From the NCBI GenBank assembly GCA_964612485.1, contig CAZTFF010000004.1:124001-188000 (forward strand): a DNA stretch of 64,000 nt, in the 5' to 3' direction. This DNA comes from JAFGNV01 sp964612485. GTDB taxonomy: Bacteria > Chloroflexota > Anaerolineae > 4572-78 > J111. Made by a program: the position numbers and the translations under genes. Positions 17,977 to 26,801 of the stretch are shown one piece after another. The notes beneath the pieces were generated by a model. It was not told the origin of the DNA. It saw only the letters and a list, made by a program, of their open reading frames with translations, and made no database searches. How positions within the stretch are numbered: position 1 is the first letter of the stretch; the number at the start of each line of letters is the position of its first letter.

Positions 17977-18308
17977 ACAGATTACGACGCTACCTGTTCC
18001 GTACCTGCCCCCGACCTTGTGACCATCCGGCTTGCCTGGAAGAGAGGGCCGGGCCGGAAGATTATCCTGAAAGCTGCCACCTGCCGCTGACCATGGTCAC
18101 GCCCGGCACATCGGTGAAACTGGTCAAAATTGCTGCCGGGCATCGCTTGCGCCGCCGCCTCAGCGAGTTGGGCCTGATCCCCGGCGCTGAGATCAAGATC
18201 ATGCAGGATAAAGGCGGGCCGCTGCTGCTGGCCGTGCAGGATACGCGTCTGGCTGTGGGCCGGGGAACGGCTCACAAAATTATTGTGCAAACTGCGCAGG
18301 GGGGCTGA
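17967..18308 (+). CDS. feoA: FeoA ferrous iron transport accessory protein with Cys-rich N-terminal extension
   Basis: 113-aa cytosolic protein. Residues 40-110 form the SH3-like FeoA fold (PGTSVKLVKIAAGHRLRRRL, LGLIPGAEIKI, VGRGTAHKIIV). The first 38 residues are an unusual extension with four cysteines (CPRPCDHPACLEER and a fourth Cys at ESCH) that could bind a metal or Fe-S cluster. FeoA is known to contact FeoB and support Fe2+ uptake. It overlaps the regulator by ten bases, and its stop overlaps feoB as ATGA-type coupling (gctgATGA). Confidence 0.88.
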   Translation: MRLNRLRRYLFRTCPRPCDHPACLEERAGPEDYPESCHLPLTMVTPGTSVKLVKIAAGHRLRRRLSELGLIPGAEIKIMQDKGGPLLLAVQDTRLAVGRGTAHKIIVQTAQGG

Positions 18309-18877
18309 TGACGAAGATAACGATTGCGCTGGCCGGCAACCCCAACGCCGGCAAAAGCACTATTTTCAACGCGCTCACCGGCTCTAACCAGCACGTGGGC
18401 AACTGGCCGGGCAAAACCGTGGAGAAAAAAACCGGCTGCTTCCGCTACAACAATGTCTGTGTGGATGTGGTTGACCTGCCGGGCACGTACAGCCTGTCGG
18501 CTTACTCCATCGAGGAGCAGGTGGCGCGTGATTTTCTGGTCAAAGGATCGCCCGCTTTGGTGGTCAATGTGGTCGATGCGGCCAATTTGGAGCGAAATCT
18601 TTATCTGACGGCCCAGATTCTGGAAATCGGCGCGCCGCTGGTGGTAGTTTTGAATATGATGGACATTGCCCGGCACCGCAAATTGACGCTTGACGCCGCC
18701 AAATTATCCGCCGCGTTGCACGGCGTGCCGGTGTTAGCCACTACCGCCAGCCGCAAGCACGGGCTGGATGATCTCAAACAAACAATAATTGCCCAGGTTA
18801 GCGGTAACTTGCCCCTTCCGTTGCCGCAGCCGGCGGCTAACGGAAAAAGTGGTTATGATTGTTCCAGGTGTCATTGA
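18308..18877 (+). CDS. feoB: FeoB N-terminal GTPase domain (split gene, part 1)
   Basis: G-protein half of the ferrous iron transporter, 189 aa. All GTPase boxes are present: G1 GNPNAGKS (10-17), G2 T38, G3 DLPG (57-60), G4 NMMD (116-119) and G5-like TTASRKHGL. The frame ends at TGA 18875-18877, just after the G domain, in a low-similarity tail (GKSGYDCSRCH). The membrane part continues in the +1 frame and starts inside this gene. Either this is a genuine two-gene FeoB or a one-base insertion in the A5 run at 18844-18848 has broken it; restoring A4 would join the frames smoothly. Confidence 0.85.
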   Translation: MTKITIALAGNPNAGKSTIFNALTGSNQHVGNWPGKTVEKKTGCFRYNNVCVDVVDLPGTYSLSAYSIEEQVARDFLVKGSPALVVNVVDAANLERNLYLTAQILEIGAPLVVVLNMMDIARHRKLTLDAAKLSAALHGVPVLATTASRKHGLDDLKQTIIAQVSGNLPLPLPQPAANGKSGYDCSRCH

Positions 18878-20594
18878 GTCACCGCGCGTTTATATCACGT
18901 ATGATCCCGATATCGAAAAAGAAATAGAAACGCTGCGGGCCGCCATTTTGCAGGTCCCGGCGCTGGCCGAAACTTACCCTTCGCGCTGGCTGGCCATCCA
19001 ACTGCTGGAAGGGGATGCCGCGCTGCGAGATGAAGTGGCGCGCGTTGACGGCGCGCAGCAGGTTCTGGCGGTTTTGCAAGCCGGGGTGGCGCGGCTGCAA
19101 ACCCTGTATGACGATGATGTGGATGTGGTAATGGCCAACATCCGCTACAACTTTGTGCATCGACTGACCCAACAGGCGCTCACTCGTTCTACGCCCGCCG
19201 CAGAAACCATCACCACCTCCGATAAAGTGGATCGCTTCCTGACCCATCGCCGGCTGGGCATCCCAATTTTTTTAGCCATGATGTGGGTTGTGTTCAAAAT
19301 CACCACCGATATTGCCACGCCCTATTTAGATTGGGTCGATGCCGTGATTTCCGGCCCCATCACCCGTTGGGTCATCAGTTTGATGAATTTGCTGGGCCTG
19401 AGCGGAAGCTGGTTCGAGAGCCTGTTGGTTGACGGCGTGATTGCCGGCGTGGGCGGGGTGCTGGTCTTTGTGCCGGTGTTGATGTCGTTGTACCTGGCGC
19501 TGGCCGTGCTGGAAGACTCCGGTTATATGGCCCGGGCCGCCTTTGTAATGGATCGTTTGATGAATGTGCTGGGCCTGCACGGCAAAAGTTTTCTGCCGAT
19601 GGTGGTGGGCTTTGGCTGCACCGTACCCGCCATTTACGCCACGCGCACCCTGGATAATCGGCGGGACCGCATTTTGACCGGCCTGCTGGTGCCGTTTATG
19701 AGCTGCGGCGCGCGGCTGCCGGTTTACATCCTGTTCGCAGCTATTTTCTTTCCTAACTATACCGGTTTGGTGGTGTTCAGCCTGTATCTGATCGGCATCC
19801 TGGTGGCCATTGTTTTGGGGGTGATCCTCAAACAAACGCTTTTCAAAAGCAACGAACAAACATCAATGGTGATGGAATTGCCGCCCTATCGCCTGCCGAC
19901 CCCGCGAAATATTTGGTGTTACGTCTGGTCCCGTACCTCCGCTTTTATTCGCAATGCCGGGACCATCATTCTGGCCACCAGTGTGGTCATCTGGTTGTTG
20001 ATGGCCCTCCCGGCGGGCGGCAGCGGCTCGTTTGCTCAAACCGATGTCACCGACAGCGCCTTTGGCCGGGTGTCGAGCGGGCTGGCCTATGTTTTTGAAC
20101 CGCTGGGCTTTGGCAGTTGGGAGGCCGGCGGCGCTTTGCTGACCGGTCTGGTGGCCAAAGAGGTGGTCATCAGCACCATGGCCCAGGTCTACCATGTGGA
20201 AACTGAAGCCGAGGCAGTTCAGTCAATAACCTTTTTAGAGGATGTGGGCGAGATTGTGGTGGGATTTGGGCAGGCTACCCTGGATATGCTCAAATCTATC
20301 CCGCTGATCGTGGGCATTGATCTGTTTGCCGATGACACGGAGCCGGCCTCCACGGATTTGATGACGGCCGTGCGGCGCGGATTTAATGCCTCCAGCGGTG
20401 GGCGCGGCGCGCTGGCGGCCTTTGCTTTTATGGTGTTTGTGCTGCTCTACACGCCCTGCATGGCCACGGTTGCCGCCGAACGGCACGAATTGGGCAGCCA
20501 ATGGATGTGGTTCAGCGTGGTGGGGCAGCTTTTACTGGCCTGGCTGGCAGCCTTGATCGTTTTTCAAGGCGGGCTGCTGCTGGGAATTGGGTGA
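18855..20594 (+). CDS. feoB: FeoB membrane transporter domain (split gene, part 2)
   Basis: 579-aa membrane half of FeoB, placed at the ATG at 18855, which overlaps the GTPase stop by 23 bases. Residues about 8-120 are the soluble helical linker (GDI-like) region that normally joins G domain and membrane (ITYDPDIEKEIETL). The Gate regions follow: EDSGYMARAAFVMD, PMVVGFGCTVPAI with the conserved Cys, and later TGLVAKEVVISTM. About ten helices are visible and the C-terminus is complete. There is only a weak ribosome site (GGAAAAAGTGG), so translation would depend on coupling to, or frameshifting from, part 1. Confidence 0.88.
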   Translation: MIVPGVIESPRVYITYDPDIEKEIETLRAAILQVPALAETYPSRWLAIQLLEGDAALRDEVARVDGAQQVLAVLQAGVARLQTLYDDDVDVVMANIRYNFVHRLTQQALTRSTPAAETITTSDKVDRFLTHRRLGIPIFLAMMWVVFKITTDIATPYLDWVDAVISGPITRWVISLMNLLGLSGSWFESLLVDGVIAGVGGVLVFVPVLMSLYLALAVLEDSGYMARAAFVMDRLMNVLGLHGKSFLPMVVGFGCTVPAIYATRTLDNRRDRILTGLLVPFMSCGARLPVYILFAAIFFPNYTGLVVFSLYLIGILVAIVLGVILKQTLFKSNEQTSMVMELPPYRLPTPRNIWCYVWSRTSAFIRNAGTIILATSVVIWLLMALPAGGSGSFAQTDVTDSAFGRVSSGLAYVFEPLGFGSWEAGGALLTGLVAKEVVISTMAQVYHVETEAEAVQSITFLEDVGEIVVGFGQATLDMLKSIPLIVGIDLFADDTEPASTDLMTAVRRGFNASSGGRGALAAFAFMVFVLLYTPCMATVAAERHELGSQWMWFSVVGQLLLAWLAALIVFQGGLLLGIG

Positions 20595-20598
20595 GCCG

Positions 20599-20868
20599 AT
20601 GTTACAGTTGATTTTACAGGAAATCGAAGCCGCCGGCGGAACCATTAGCCTGGCCGGCCTGTCTCGCAAACTAGATGTAGACCCCGGCGCGTTAGACGGC
20701 ATGCTGGAATTTTGGGTCCGCAAAGGGCGCTTGCAGCGCAACAGCTACCAGGGTGATGGCGTCTGCTCGCCCCTCGCCGGCTGCGGCGGCACCTGCCCCG
20801 GCGCGCAGAGCTGCCCTTTTGTGGTGCAGCTACCTCAAACCTTTTCACTTGTCACAGACAACAATTAG
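20599..20868 (+). CDS. FeoC-like winged-helix protein with four-Cys motif
   Basis: 89-aa protein starting four bases after the feoB stop (an in-frame TTG upstream is less likely). Residues 1-45 form a small winged helix (AAGGTISLAGLSRKLDVDP). A cysteine cluster follows (CSPLAGCGGTCPGAQSCPF), matching the Fe-S-binding loop of FeoC. FeoC is thought to stabilise or regulate FeoB. Last gene of the operon; a hairpin terminator follows. Confidence 0.82.
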   Translation: MLQLILQEIEAAGGTISLAGLSRKLDVDPGALDGMLEFWVRKGRLQRNSYQGDGVCSPLAGCGGTCPGAQSCPFVVQLPQTFSLVTDNN

Positions 20869-20886
20869 GGATACAATACCTTCGGA

Positions 20887-20913
20887 GTCGCCCGGTAGCA
20901 GGCGGCCTTTTTT
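20887..20913 (+). terminator. Terminator of the Feo operon
   Basis: GTCGCC (20887-20892) pairs with GGCGGC (20901-20906), with one G-U pair, across an eight-base loop. A run of six T follows. Confidence 0.6.
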
Positions 20914-20937
20914 GTAACAAACCGCGTCTCTGGAGAA

Positions 20938-21876
20938 ATGATTGTGTCCTCAAAAAAAACAACCCGTCAGCTCACCATGCTGATTTTATGGGGGATGGCG
21001 TTGGCTTTGCTGCTGACCGCGTGCGGCGCGGCAGTTCAAACACCCGATCTCGTTTCGCCCACTTCAGCGCTGTCTGCCACCCCGCTGCCGCTCACGGCCA
21101 CATTTACGCCGGAACCCACCGCTCCGGTTTCGCCGATTGAGACGCCCACTTTAACACCGGCAACCGATACCTCTCAAACCATCTTTTACACCTATGAAAT
21201 TGTCAACGTCTATCCGCACGACCGCGATTCCTTTACCCAGGGCCTGGTCTACGTGGATGGCGAGTTGTACGAAGGCTCCGGCTTGTACGGCCGGTCCAGC
21301 TTGCGGCGGGTTGATCTGGAAACCGGCGAGGTCTTGCAGATTCACCGTTTGCCCGCGCAGTTTTTTGGCGAAGGCATCGCCATCTGGAAGGATAAAATCA
21401 TTCAATTGACCTGGAAAGCCAACACTGGTTTTGTGTATGACAAAGCAACCTTTGAACAGCAACAACAATTTATTTATCCTACCGAAGGGTGGGGCATTAC
21501 TCACGATGGTGAACAATTAATCATGAGTGACGGTACCGCTAGTTTGTACTTTTTGGATCCCGAAACATTTAGGGCGATTGACCGAGTTGAGGTCCACGAT
21601 GCGGCTGGACCGGTGGTGCGGCTCAATGAGTTGGAATACATCGATGGCGAGGTATACGCCAATGTGTGGCAAAGCAATCGCATTGCGCGCATCGATCCTG
21701 AAACAGGTTGGGTGACCGGTTGGATTGATTTGACCGGCCTGCTCACCGCCGAAGATCGATCTGAACCGGTGGATGTCTTGAACGGTATCGCCTACGATGC
21801 CGCCAATGACCGGCTGTTTGTCACCGGCAAGCTCTGGCCCAAGTTGTTTGAGATCGAGCTGGTGGAGGGGGGTTGA
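20938..21876 (+). CDS. Plant-type glutaminyl-peptide cyclotransferase, predicted lipoprotein
   Basis: 312-aa exported protein. A signal peptide ends in the canonical lipobox LTAC (Cys near residue 29), followed by a Pro/Thr-rich linker (to about 78). The five-bladed propeller of the plant/bacterial glutaminyl cyclase family follows, with PHDRDSFTQGLVY, LYEGSGLYGRSSLR, GEGIAIW, EGWGITHDG, and the C-terminal LNGIAYDAANDRLFVTGKLWP. These enzymes convert N-terminal Gln to pyroglutamate. Here it would act outside the membrane, protecting the N-termini of secreted proteins. It precedes the glycosylation island with an 88-bp gap. Confidence 0.9.
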   Translation: MIVSSKKTTRQLTMLILWGMALALLLTACGAAVQTPDLVSPTSALSATPLPLTATFTPEPTAPVSPIETPTLTPATDTSQTIFYTYEIVNVYPHDRDSFTQGLVYVDGELYEGSGLYGRSSLRRVDLETGEVLQIHRLPAQFFGEGIAIWKDKIIQLTWKANTGFVYDKATFEQQQQFIYPTEGWGITHDGEQLIMSDGTASLYFLDPETFRAIDRVEVHDAAGPVVRLNELEYIDGEVYANVWQSNRIARIDPETGWVTGWIDLTGLLTAEDRSEPVDVLNGIAYDAANDRLFVTGKLWPKLFEIELVEGG

Positions 21877-21964
21877 TCAGAGCGTTATCCACCGTTTGTT
21901 TCTTGTGTCCCTGTTGTAGATCAAACAGTCTCTAACCGTTTCTGGGTGACAGGTTACTCTGCTT

Positions 21965-24910
21965 ATGATGAAACAAAACACAAAGTTTGATATCCTGGCT
22001 TTGCTTATTTGCATCATTTTGGCCGTTGGACTTAGATTGCCGGGATTAACCAGGTTTATAACCGCTGATGAGGCCCGTTCATGGTATGGTCGTTCGATCA
22101 TTTTCCTGGATTCGCTGTTGCAAGGCAATTTTATGAACACGGCTCCGGGCGGGACATCACGTCTGGTAGAAAACGTCTCTTTGAGTCCGGCGCCGGGTGT
22201 GACCACCATGTGGGCCGGAACAGCCGGTATTTTGCTGGAGTATTTGCGGCAGGGAGCCTGGGTATCCGGTGATCTGGCGCATTTTTTGGCCAATATTCCT
22301 TTTGATCCCCTCGACCCCGCGATGCTATTCTCATTACGTTTGCCGGTGGTGCTGGCGGCTGTTCTGGCTGTGGGCTTGACGTTTTGGTGGGGCCGTCCTC
22401 TGTTGGGGCGATGGGGCGCGTTGCTAGCCGCGGGCTTATTGGCCCTGGACCCCTTTTATTTGGCCCTTTCCCGGGTATTGGGTCACGATGCATTGGTGGC
22501 CACCTTTATGTGGCTTTCGCTGCTGGCATTTCTTCGAGGCATTCTGCAATTAAAGAATTTGCCGGTGAGTGCATCTAATTTGAAACCACCTCACCTGTCA
22601 TTTCTCCTTTTTTCCGGTGGCTTTGCCGGATTGGCCTTTTTGTCCAAATACCCGGCCCTGTTCATTGGTATGTTTATTGCGGTAGCGATGCTATTTATCT
22701 ATATCCGGCACTTCGAAACCATCCGGCAAGCATTGATCCAATGGATAATCCATATGGTCTACTGGTCGGTGGCTGCCGGCCTGGTGGTTGTGCTTTTTTG
22801 GCCGGCCATGTGGATTCAGCCGGTGGGGTTGGTGACAACCATTATCGGTGATGCGCTGCGGGCGTCCGGCAATCCTCATCAAAAAGGCAGCTTTTTTCTG
22901 GGGCAACCTGTCCCCGATCCCGGCATGTTGTTTTATCCTTTGATTGCCTGGCTGCGCAGCACACCTGTGGTAGTGGTTGGGGTAGTGTTGTCGGTGTGGC
23001 AGCTCTGGCAGGTGATCCGACGCCGGCAAAAGGGGGATGGTGAAACAGCGCCGCCCTTTGTCTCTTTGTCACTGTGGGCTTACATTTTGCTTTACACGCT
23101 TTTGATTACATTGGGGGGCAAAAAGCAAGATCGGTATCTATTGCCCGCTTTCCCTGCTATGGCACTCCTTGCGGCGGTAGGTTATGTTCATCTCGCCAAA
23201 TTGGTTCCACACTTAATGCGCTTCAAAGCGGCGCTGCCGATAGGATTGCTGCTGTTACAACTGCTGTTGATTTTACCTTCGTACCCCTACTATTTTTCCT
23301 ATTACAATCCTTTAGCCGGTGGCGCGAGGTCGGCGGCTGAGTTAGTTCAAGTGGGCTGGGGAGAAGGGTTGGATCAAGCCGCTGAGTATCTGAATACGTT
23401 GCCCGATATTGATTCCATCGAAGTTACATCGTGGTACAGCACCACTTTTGAACCTTATTTTGCGGGTCAGTCGATTTATAAAATTGATGATGAAAAAATA
23501 TCTCGCAGCGCAAAACCCGGCCTGACCGCCGATTACGTGGTGTTTTACATCAACCAGGTTCAGCGAAGGCTGCCTTCCGACGGGGCGCTGGCCTATTTTC
23601 GACAAAATGATCCGGCTCATACGGTAACACTCAACGGATTGGATTACGCCTGGATTTATCGAGCGCCCGGCGTCGCGCATATTATTGGTGATGAGACGCG
23701 GCTGGTTGGACAGGCCGAGTTGTTGGGCTTTGATTGGTTTGATCAGGAAGGGCGTCCCATCACCCTGCTTCCTTCTAATAGTGTGGCGCATTTACGGCTG
23801 TATTGGGAATGGCAGGGTAAAACCGCAACAGATCCTTTGAAAGTGAGTCTGGTTGACGACAATGGATACACCTGGGGCTGGGGATATGCGCGGTCTGAAT
23901 CGATGCAAGGCGGACAGGATGGGCCGGATGGGCAAATCATGATCGATGAGTATGATGTGGCTGTTTTCCCCGGCACGCCGCCGGGCCAATATTATTTGCA
24001 GGCGTGGATCGAACAAGCAGATGGTGAGGAAGTGATTGGCCGGTTCCCGTTATCCAAAGCCGACTCGCTGGTGACGGTAGGCCGCCCCTTGACCCAACCG
24101 GATGATTTTGAGATGGATACCCGTTTAGGCGTGTTCTTTGGGCCTTTGGAACTATGGGGGCAAAATTTCTCGGAAGACGATTGGAATCCAACGGAAACGC
24201 GAAATTTAGAACTGTTTTGGCGAATGCCTGATTTGATGGAAAACGAGGCGATGATGTCGCTTGCGCTGGTGAACGAGCCTGGCGCTCCGATTCGTTGGGA
24301 GCAACAAATAACCCCCTCCTATCCCACCTCGCAATGGCAGGAGGGAGATCGTTTCCGCCAGGTATGGCCCTTGACGTTGCCGTCTTACGTGCCTAAAGGC
24401 GACTATGAGTTGCAATTGACGGTTGGTGGTGTGAGTCAGCCAATTGGTCAGGTGACGGTTGGGGGGCGTGACCGGCTGTTCGAACAACCATCGATACCAT
24501 CTCCGTTAAAAGCGACCGTGGGCGAATCGATTGAATTATTGGGCTACCAATTCGATTCTCAGCGTTTGCAGCCTGGGACACAATTGCCGGTCACACTTTT
24601 TTGGCAGGCCAAAGATATTTTGCCTGAAAAGTACACGGTGTTTGTGCAGTTGATCGATGCCAATCAGCAGGTGGTTGCTCAGCACGATAGTCAACCTAAG
24701 AATGGAACTGCCCCGACGGATAGTTGGGCGGTGGGTGAGTATGTGGTTGACGAGCACCTGCTCGATTTGCCCCCCACGCTTGCGGGGGAATACCGGTTGA
24801 TCGTAGGCATGTATCGGCCTGATACGGGGGAGCGATTGCCAATTAATACTGCTGATGGCGAGACAGATGCCTGGGTTTTGACTTCGATGGAATTCAACGC
24901 CATAGAATGA
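21965..24910 (+). CDS. GT39-family glycosyltransferase (GWGEG type, HxDA-like), three C-terminal modules
   Basis: GT-C membrane enzyme of 981 aa. About eleven helices fill residues 8-435. D35-E36 in TADEARSW form the conserved acidic pair of the first external loop, the catalytic site in PMT/ArnT relatives. LDPFYLALSRVLGHDAL and KKQDRYLLP are the next conserved motifs. PYYFSYYNPLAGG and GWGEGLDQAAEYL mark this subfamily. Three beta-sandwich modules follow (about 600-700, 735-830, 860-975), the last with YTVFVQLID and GEYRLIVGMYRP. Known relatives use polyprenyl-phosphate sugars as donor; donor and acceptor are unknown. Start is either of two adjacent ATGs. Confidence 0.85.
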   Translation: MMKQNTKFDILALLICIILAVGLRLPGLTRFITADEARSWYGRSIIFLDSLLQGNFMNTAPGGTSRLVENVSLSPAPGVTTMWAGTAGILLEYLRQGAWVSGDLAHFLANIPFDPLDPAMLFSLRLPVVLAAVLAVGLTFWWGRPLLGRWGALLAAGLLALDPFYLALSRVLGHDALVATFMWLSLLAFLRGILQLKNLPVSASNLKPPHLSFLLFSGGFAGLAFLSKYPALFIGMFIAVAMLFIYIRHFETIRQALIQWIIHMVYWSVAAGLVVVLFWPAMWIQPVGLVTTIIGDALRASGNPHQKGSFFLGQPVPDPGMLFYPLIAWLRSTPVVVVGVVLSVWQLWQVIRRRQKGDGETAPPFVSLSLWAYILLYTLLITLGGKKQDRYLLPAFPAMALLAAVGYVHLAKLVPHLMRFKAALPIGLLLLQLLLILPSYPYYFSYYNPLAGGARSAAELVQVGWGEGLDQAAEYLNTLPDIDSIEVTSWYSTTFEPYFAGQSIYKIDDEKISRSAKPGLTADYVVFYINQVQRRLPSDGALAYFRQNDPAHTVTLNGLDYAWIYRAPGVAHIIGDETRLVGQAELLGFDWFDQEGRPITLLPSNSVAHLRLYWEWQGKTATDPLKVSLVDDNGYTWGWGYARSESMQGGQDGPDGQIMIDEYDVAVFPGTPPGQYYLQAWIEQADGEEVIGRFPLSKADSLVTVGRPLTQPDDFEMDTRLGVFFGPLELWGQNFSEDDWNPTETRNLELFWRMPDLMENEAMMSLALVNEPGAPIRWEQQITPSYPTSQWQEGDRFRQVWPLTLPSYVPKGDYELQLTVGGVSQPIGQVTVGGRDRLFEQPSIPSPLKATVGESIELLGYQFDSQRLQPGTQLPVTLFWQAKDILPEKYTVFVQLIDANQQVVAQHDSQPKNGTAPTDSWAVGEYVVDEHLLDLPPTLAGEYRLIVGMYRPDTGERLPINTADGETDAWVLTSMEFNAIE

Positions 24911-24991
24911 TGTCTTGGGTTTGTGTAAATTCCTGATTGCTCAGATTGGTTATTTGTGTTATCATTTTCCCTTTTTACCGAGGAATCTATT

Positions 24992-26758
24992 ATGAATCTA
25001 TCTGCCCATAAAATACTCATCCTTGTCCTTCTTGCCGCATTCTTTTTACGAGTCTATCCCACCAATGAAATAGCCTTAAATCATGATGAAGAACTTGTAT
25101 ATCGTAGAATTTTAAATGACGAAACTGTATGGCAAATACCTTTTGGCGGTGCCAGAATCAGTCATCATGTTTTTGCACTAGTTGTGGCGAGAGGGGCAAT
25201 GGAGATCTTTGGGAACTTCATCTTTTCCCTTCGCTGGCCATCGATACTGATGAGTGTGCTTAGTGTGGTATTGATTTATAAAATTGGCCAGTGGGCATTT
25301 AATAAAAAAGTGGGGATAATAGCAGCCTTGTTGCTTACGCTTAACCCTTATGCACTCTATTATACATACAATTCTCGCGGTTACGCAGCGATGATGTTCT
25401 ATGTTTTAATCGTATACTATCTGGCTATTCTTGCGTTTCGCTCAAATCGTTGGTGGTATTGGGTTGCCATTGGGACGATCATGTCGTTAGCTCTTTACAA
25501 TCATTTATACACGGTTTTTGCCTGGCCGGGACTTTTTTGGTTAATTCTCATTTGGTCTTGGCAAAAAAAACAATTAAATTTGAGGCTTTGGAAACGAATG
25601 GCAATAACGATGATCGTTTCTTTGGCCCTGACCGTGGTGCTGTACTCACCGATACTATGGCGAGGTTACACTAACGAAAATAGCGTTATTATCGAAATGC
25701 AACGACCACCAGTTGCGCCTTCTCCATTCTGGACCCTGTCTTGGTTCAGTGGATCTCATCTTGATGAATTGAATCCCGATCAAACGGTTTATTATTTACT
25801 GATGGGTCTGTTGATTGTGGGAAGTGGTTTAATCTTATTTAACAAACCCTTAAATTACCGTGCCTATTGTTTGCTTGGTTGGTTTCTTTTGCCACTGCTG
25901 ATCTATCATTTGGGCAATTGGTTTATATTCCCCTCTATTCTCGGTCGCCCTCGATATTTTGGGTTTGTTTTACCCTTCTTTTTATTGATTGTGGCCGTAT
26001 CACCATTTAAGTTGGCCAAACTCACCAGGAGATTATTAGCTGGCCATCCACGTCTGACCAATGTTTATTATGTTATCATTCCTATCGTTATGGCGCTTTG
26101 GATAGTCCCAATACGTGAGATGTATAGCAGGGAAGCAACCGGTAACTGGCCTGGTGTGTCTAATTATTTAAGCCAAAATGTTCACCCCTTAGATATTATA
26201 TTGTGCGAATCATTTGAGCATGAATGGTGGAATGATGACTATTACGATCAAAATGGCAATTGTCGCCGGAATATCGGTTACTGGTTAGATACCAAACAAG
26301 CGGAGCCGCTTTTTCCGGTTCGTAATCTTGGTTATGTGTCCAGGTATGACGACATCAAGTCATTTGATGTGGCTCAATTGACTCGCCATCGACAGGTATG
26401 GGTTGTTTACTGGGGAATTCCTGCCGACGTAGACTTTGGCAATGTATCGTTCCCTGAATGGGATCGTTTTGGACGAACTGTTGTGATCCCCCCACCTCCT
26501 GCGTCAAATGCCGTTGAGGCTGTGATGAGGCATATCGAGCAGTTGGATAAGTATTATGATGAGCCAAAAATGCGTCTCATTCATCACGCACGTTTAGCTC
26601 AGTTAGCCAGTATTCAAGGAGAGACAGAACGGGCAGCCGAAGAATGGAATTACGTGGAAAGATTACAGGAGGAAATAGAGACTATTCCACCTGAACTTGA
26701 ACAATTTTTGGAAGTTGAAAAAGAGGCCCTTGAATCTGAGCCATTGTTGCAGCCTTAA
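24992..26758 (+). CDS. Divergent GT39-like glycosyltransferase, AT-rich, without C-terminal module
   Basis: 588-aa GT-C-like membrane protein. The start at 24992 has GAGGA eight bases before it; the in-frame ATG 36 bases upstream has none. D32-E33 in LNHDEELVYRRI are in the first external loop. LNPYALYYTYNSRGYAAMM corresponds to the second conserved region but has SRGYA, as in the broader GT39 group, and not the HxDA/RxEA form. It lacks the GWGEG motif and is the only one of the twelve without a beta-sandwich tail, ending in a helical, Glu-rich segment. Base composition is clearly lower in GC than the flanking genes, suggesting acquisition. Confidence 0.78.
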   Translation: MNLSAHKILILVLLAAFFLRVYPTNEIALNHDEELVYRRILNDETVWQIPFGGARISHHVFALVVARGAMEIFGNFIFSLRWPSILMSVLSVVLIYKIGQWAFNKKVGIIAALLLTLNPYALYYTYNSRGYAAMMFYVLIVYYLAILAFRSNRWWYWVAIGTIMSLALYNHLYTVFAWPGLFWLILIWSWQKKQLNLRLWKRMAITMIVSLALTVVLYSPILWRGYTNENSVIIEMQRPPVAPSPFWTLSWFSGSHLDELNPDQTVYYLLMGLLIVGSGLILFNKPLNYRAYCLLGWFLLPLLIYHLGNWFIFPSILGRPRYFGFVLPFFLLIVAVSPFKLAKLTRRLLAGHPRLTNVYYVIIPIVMALWIVPIREMYSREATGNWPGVSNYLSQNVHPLDIILCESFEHEWWNDDYYDQNGNCRRNIGYWLDTKQAEPLFPVRNLGYVSRYDDIKSFDVAQLTRHRQVWVVYWGIPADVDFGNVSFPEWDRFGRTVVIPPPPASNAVEAVMRHIEQLDKYYDEPKMRLIHHARLAQLASIQGETERAAEEWNYVERLQEEIETIPPELEQFLEVEKEALESEPLLQP

Positions 26759-26801
26759 TCTTATTAGGCCAATAAGATTAAGGCTTAATCTTGTTAGGGC
26801 C
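26752..26801. terminator. Bidirectional terminator between convergent GT39 genes, overlapping a stop codon
   Basis: GCCTTAATCTTATT (26752-26765) and AATAAGATTAAGGC (26771-26784) are a perfect 14-bp inverted repeat around a five-base loop. The upstream gene's TAA stop lies inside the left arm. A third, imperfect copy of TTAATCTTATTAGGCC follows at 26785-26801 and reaches the stop of the minus-strand gene. Confidence 0.65.
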
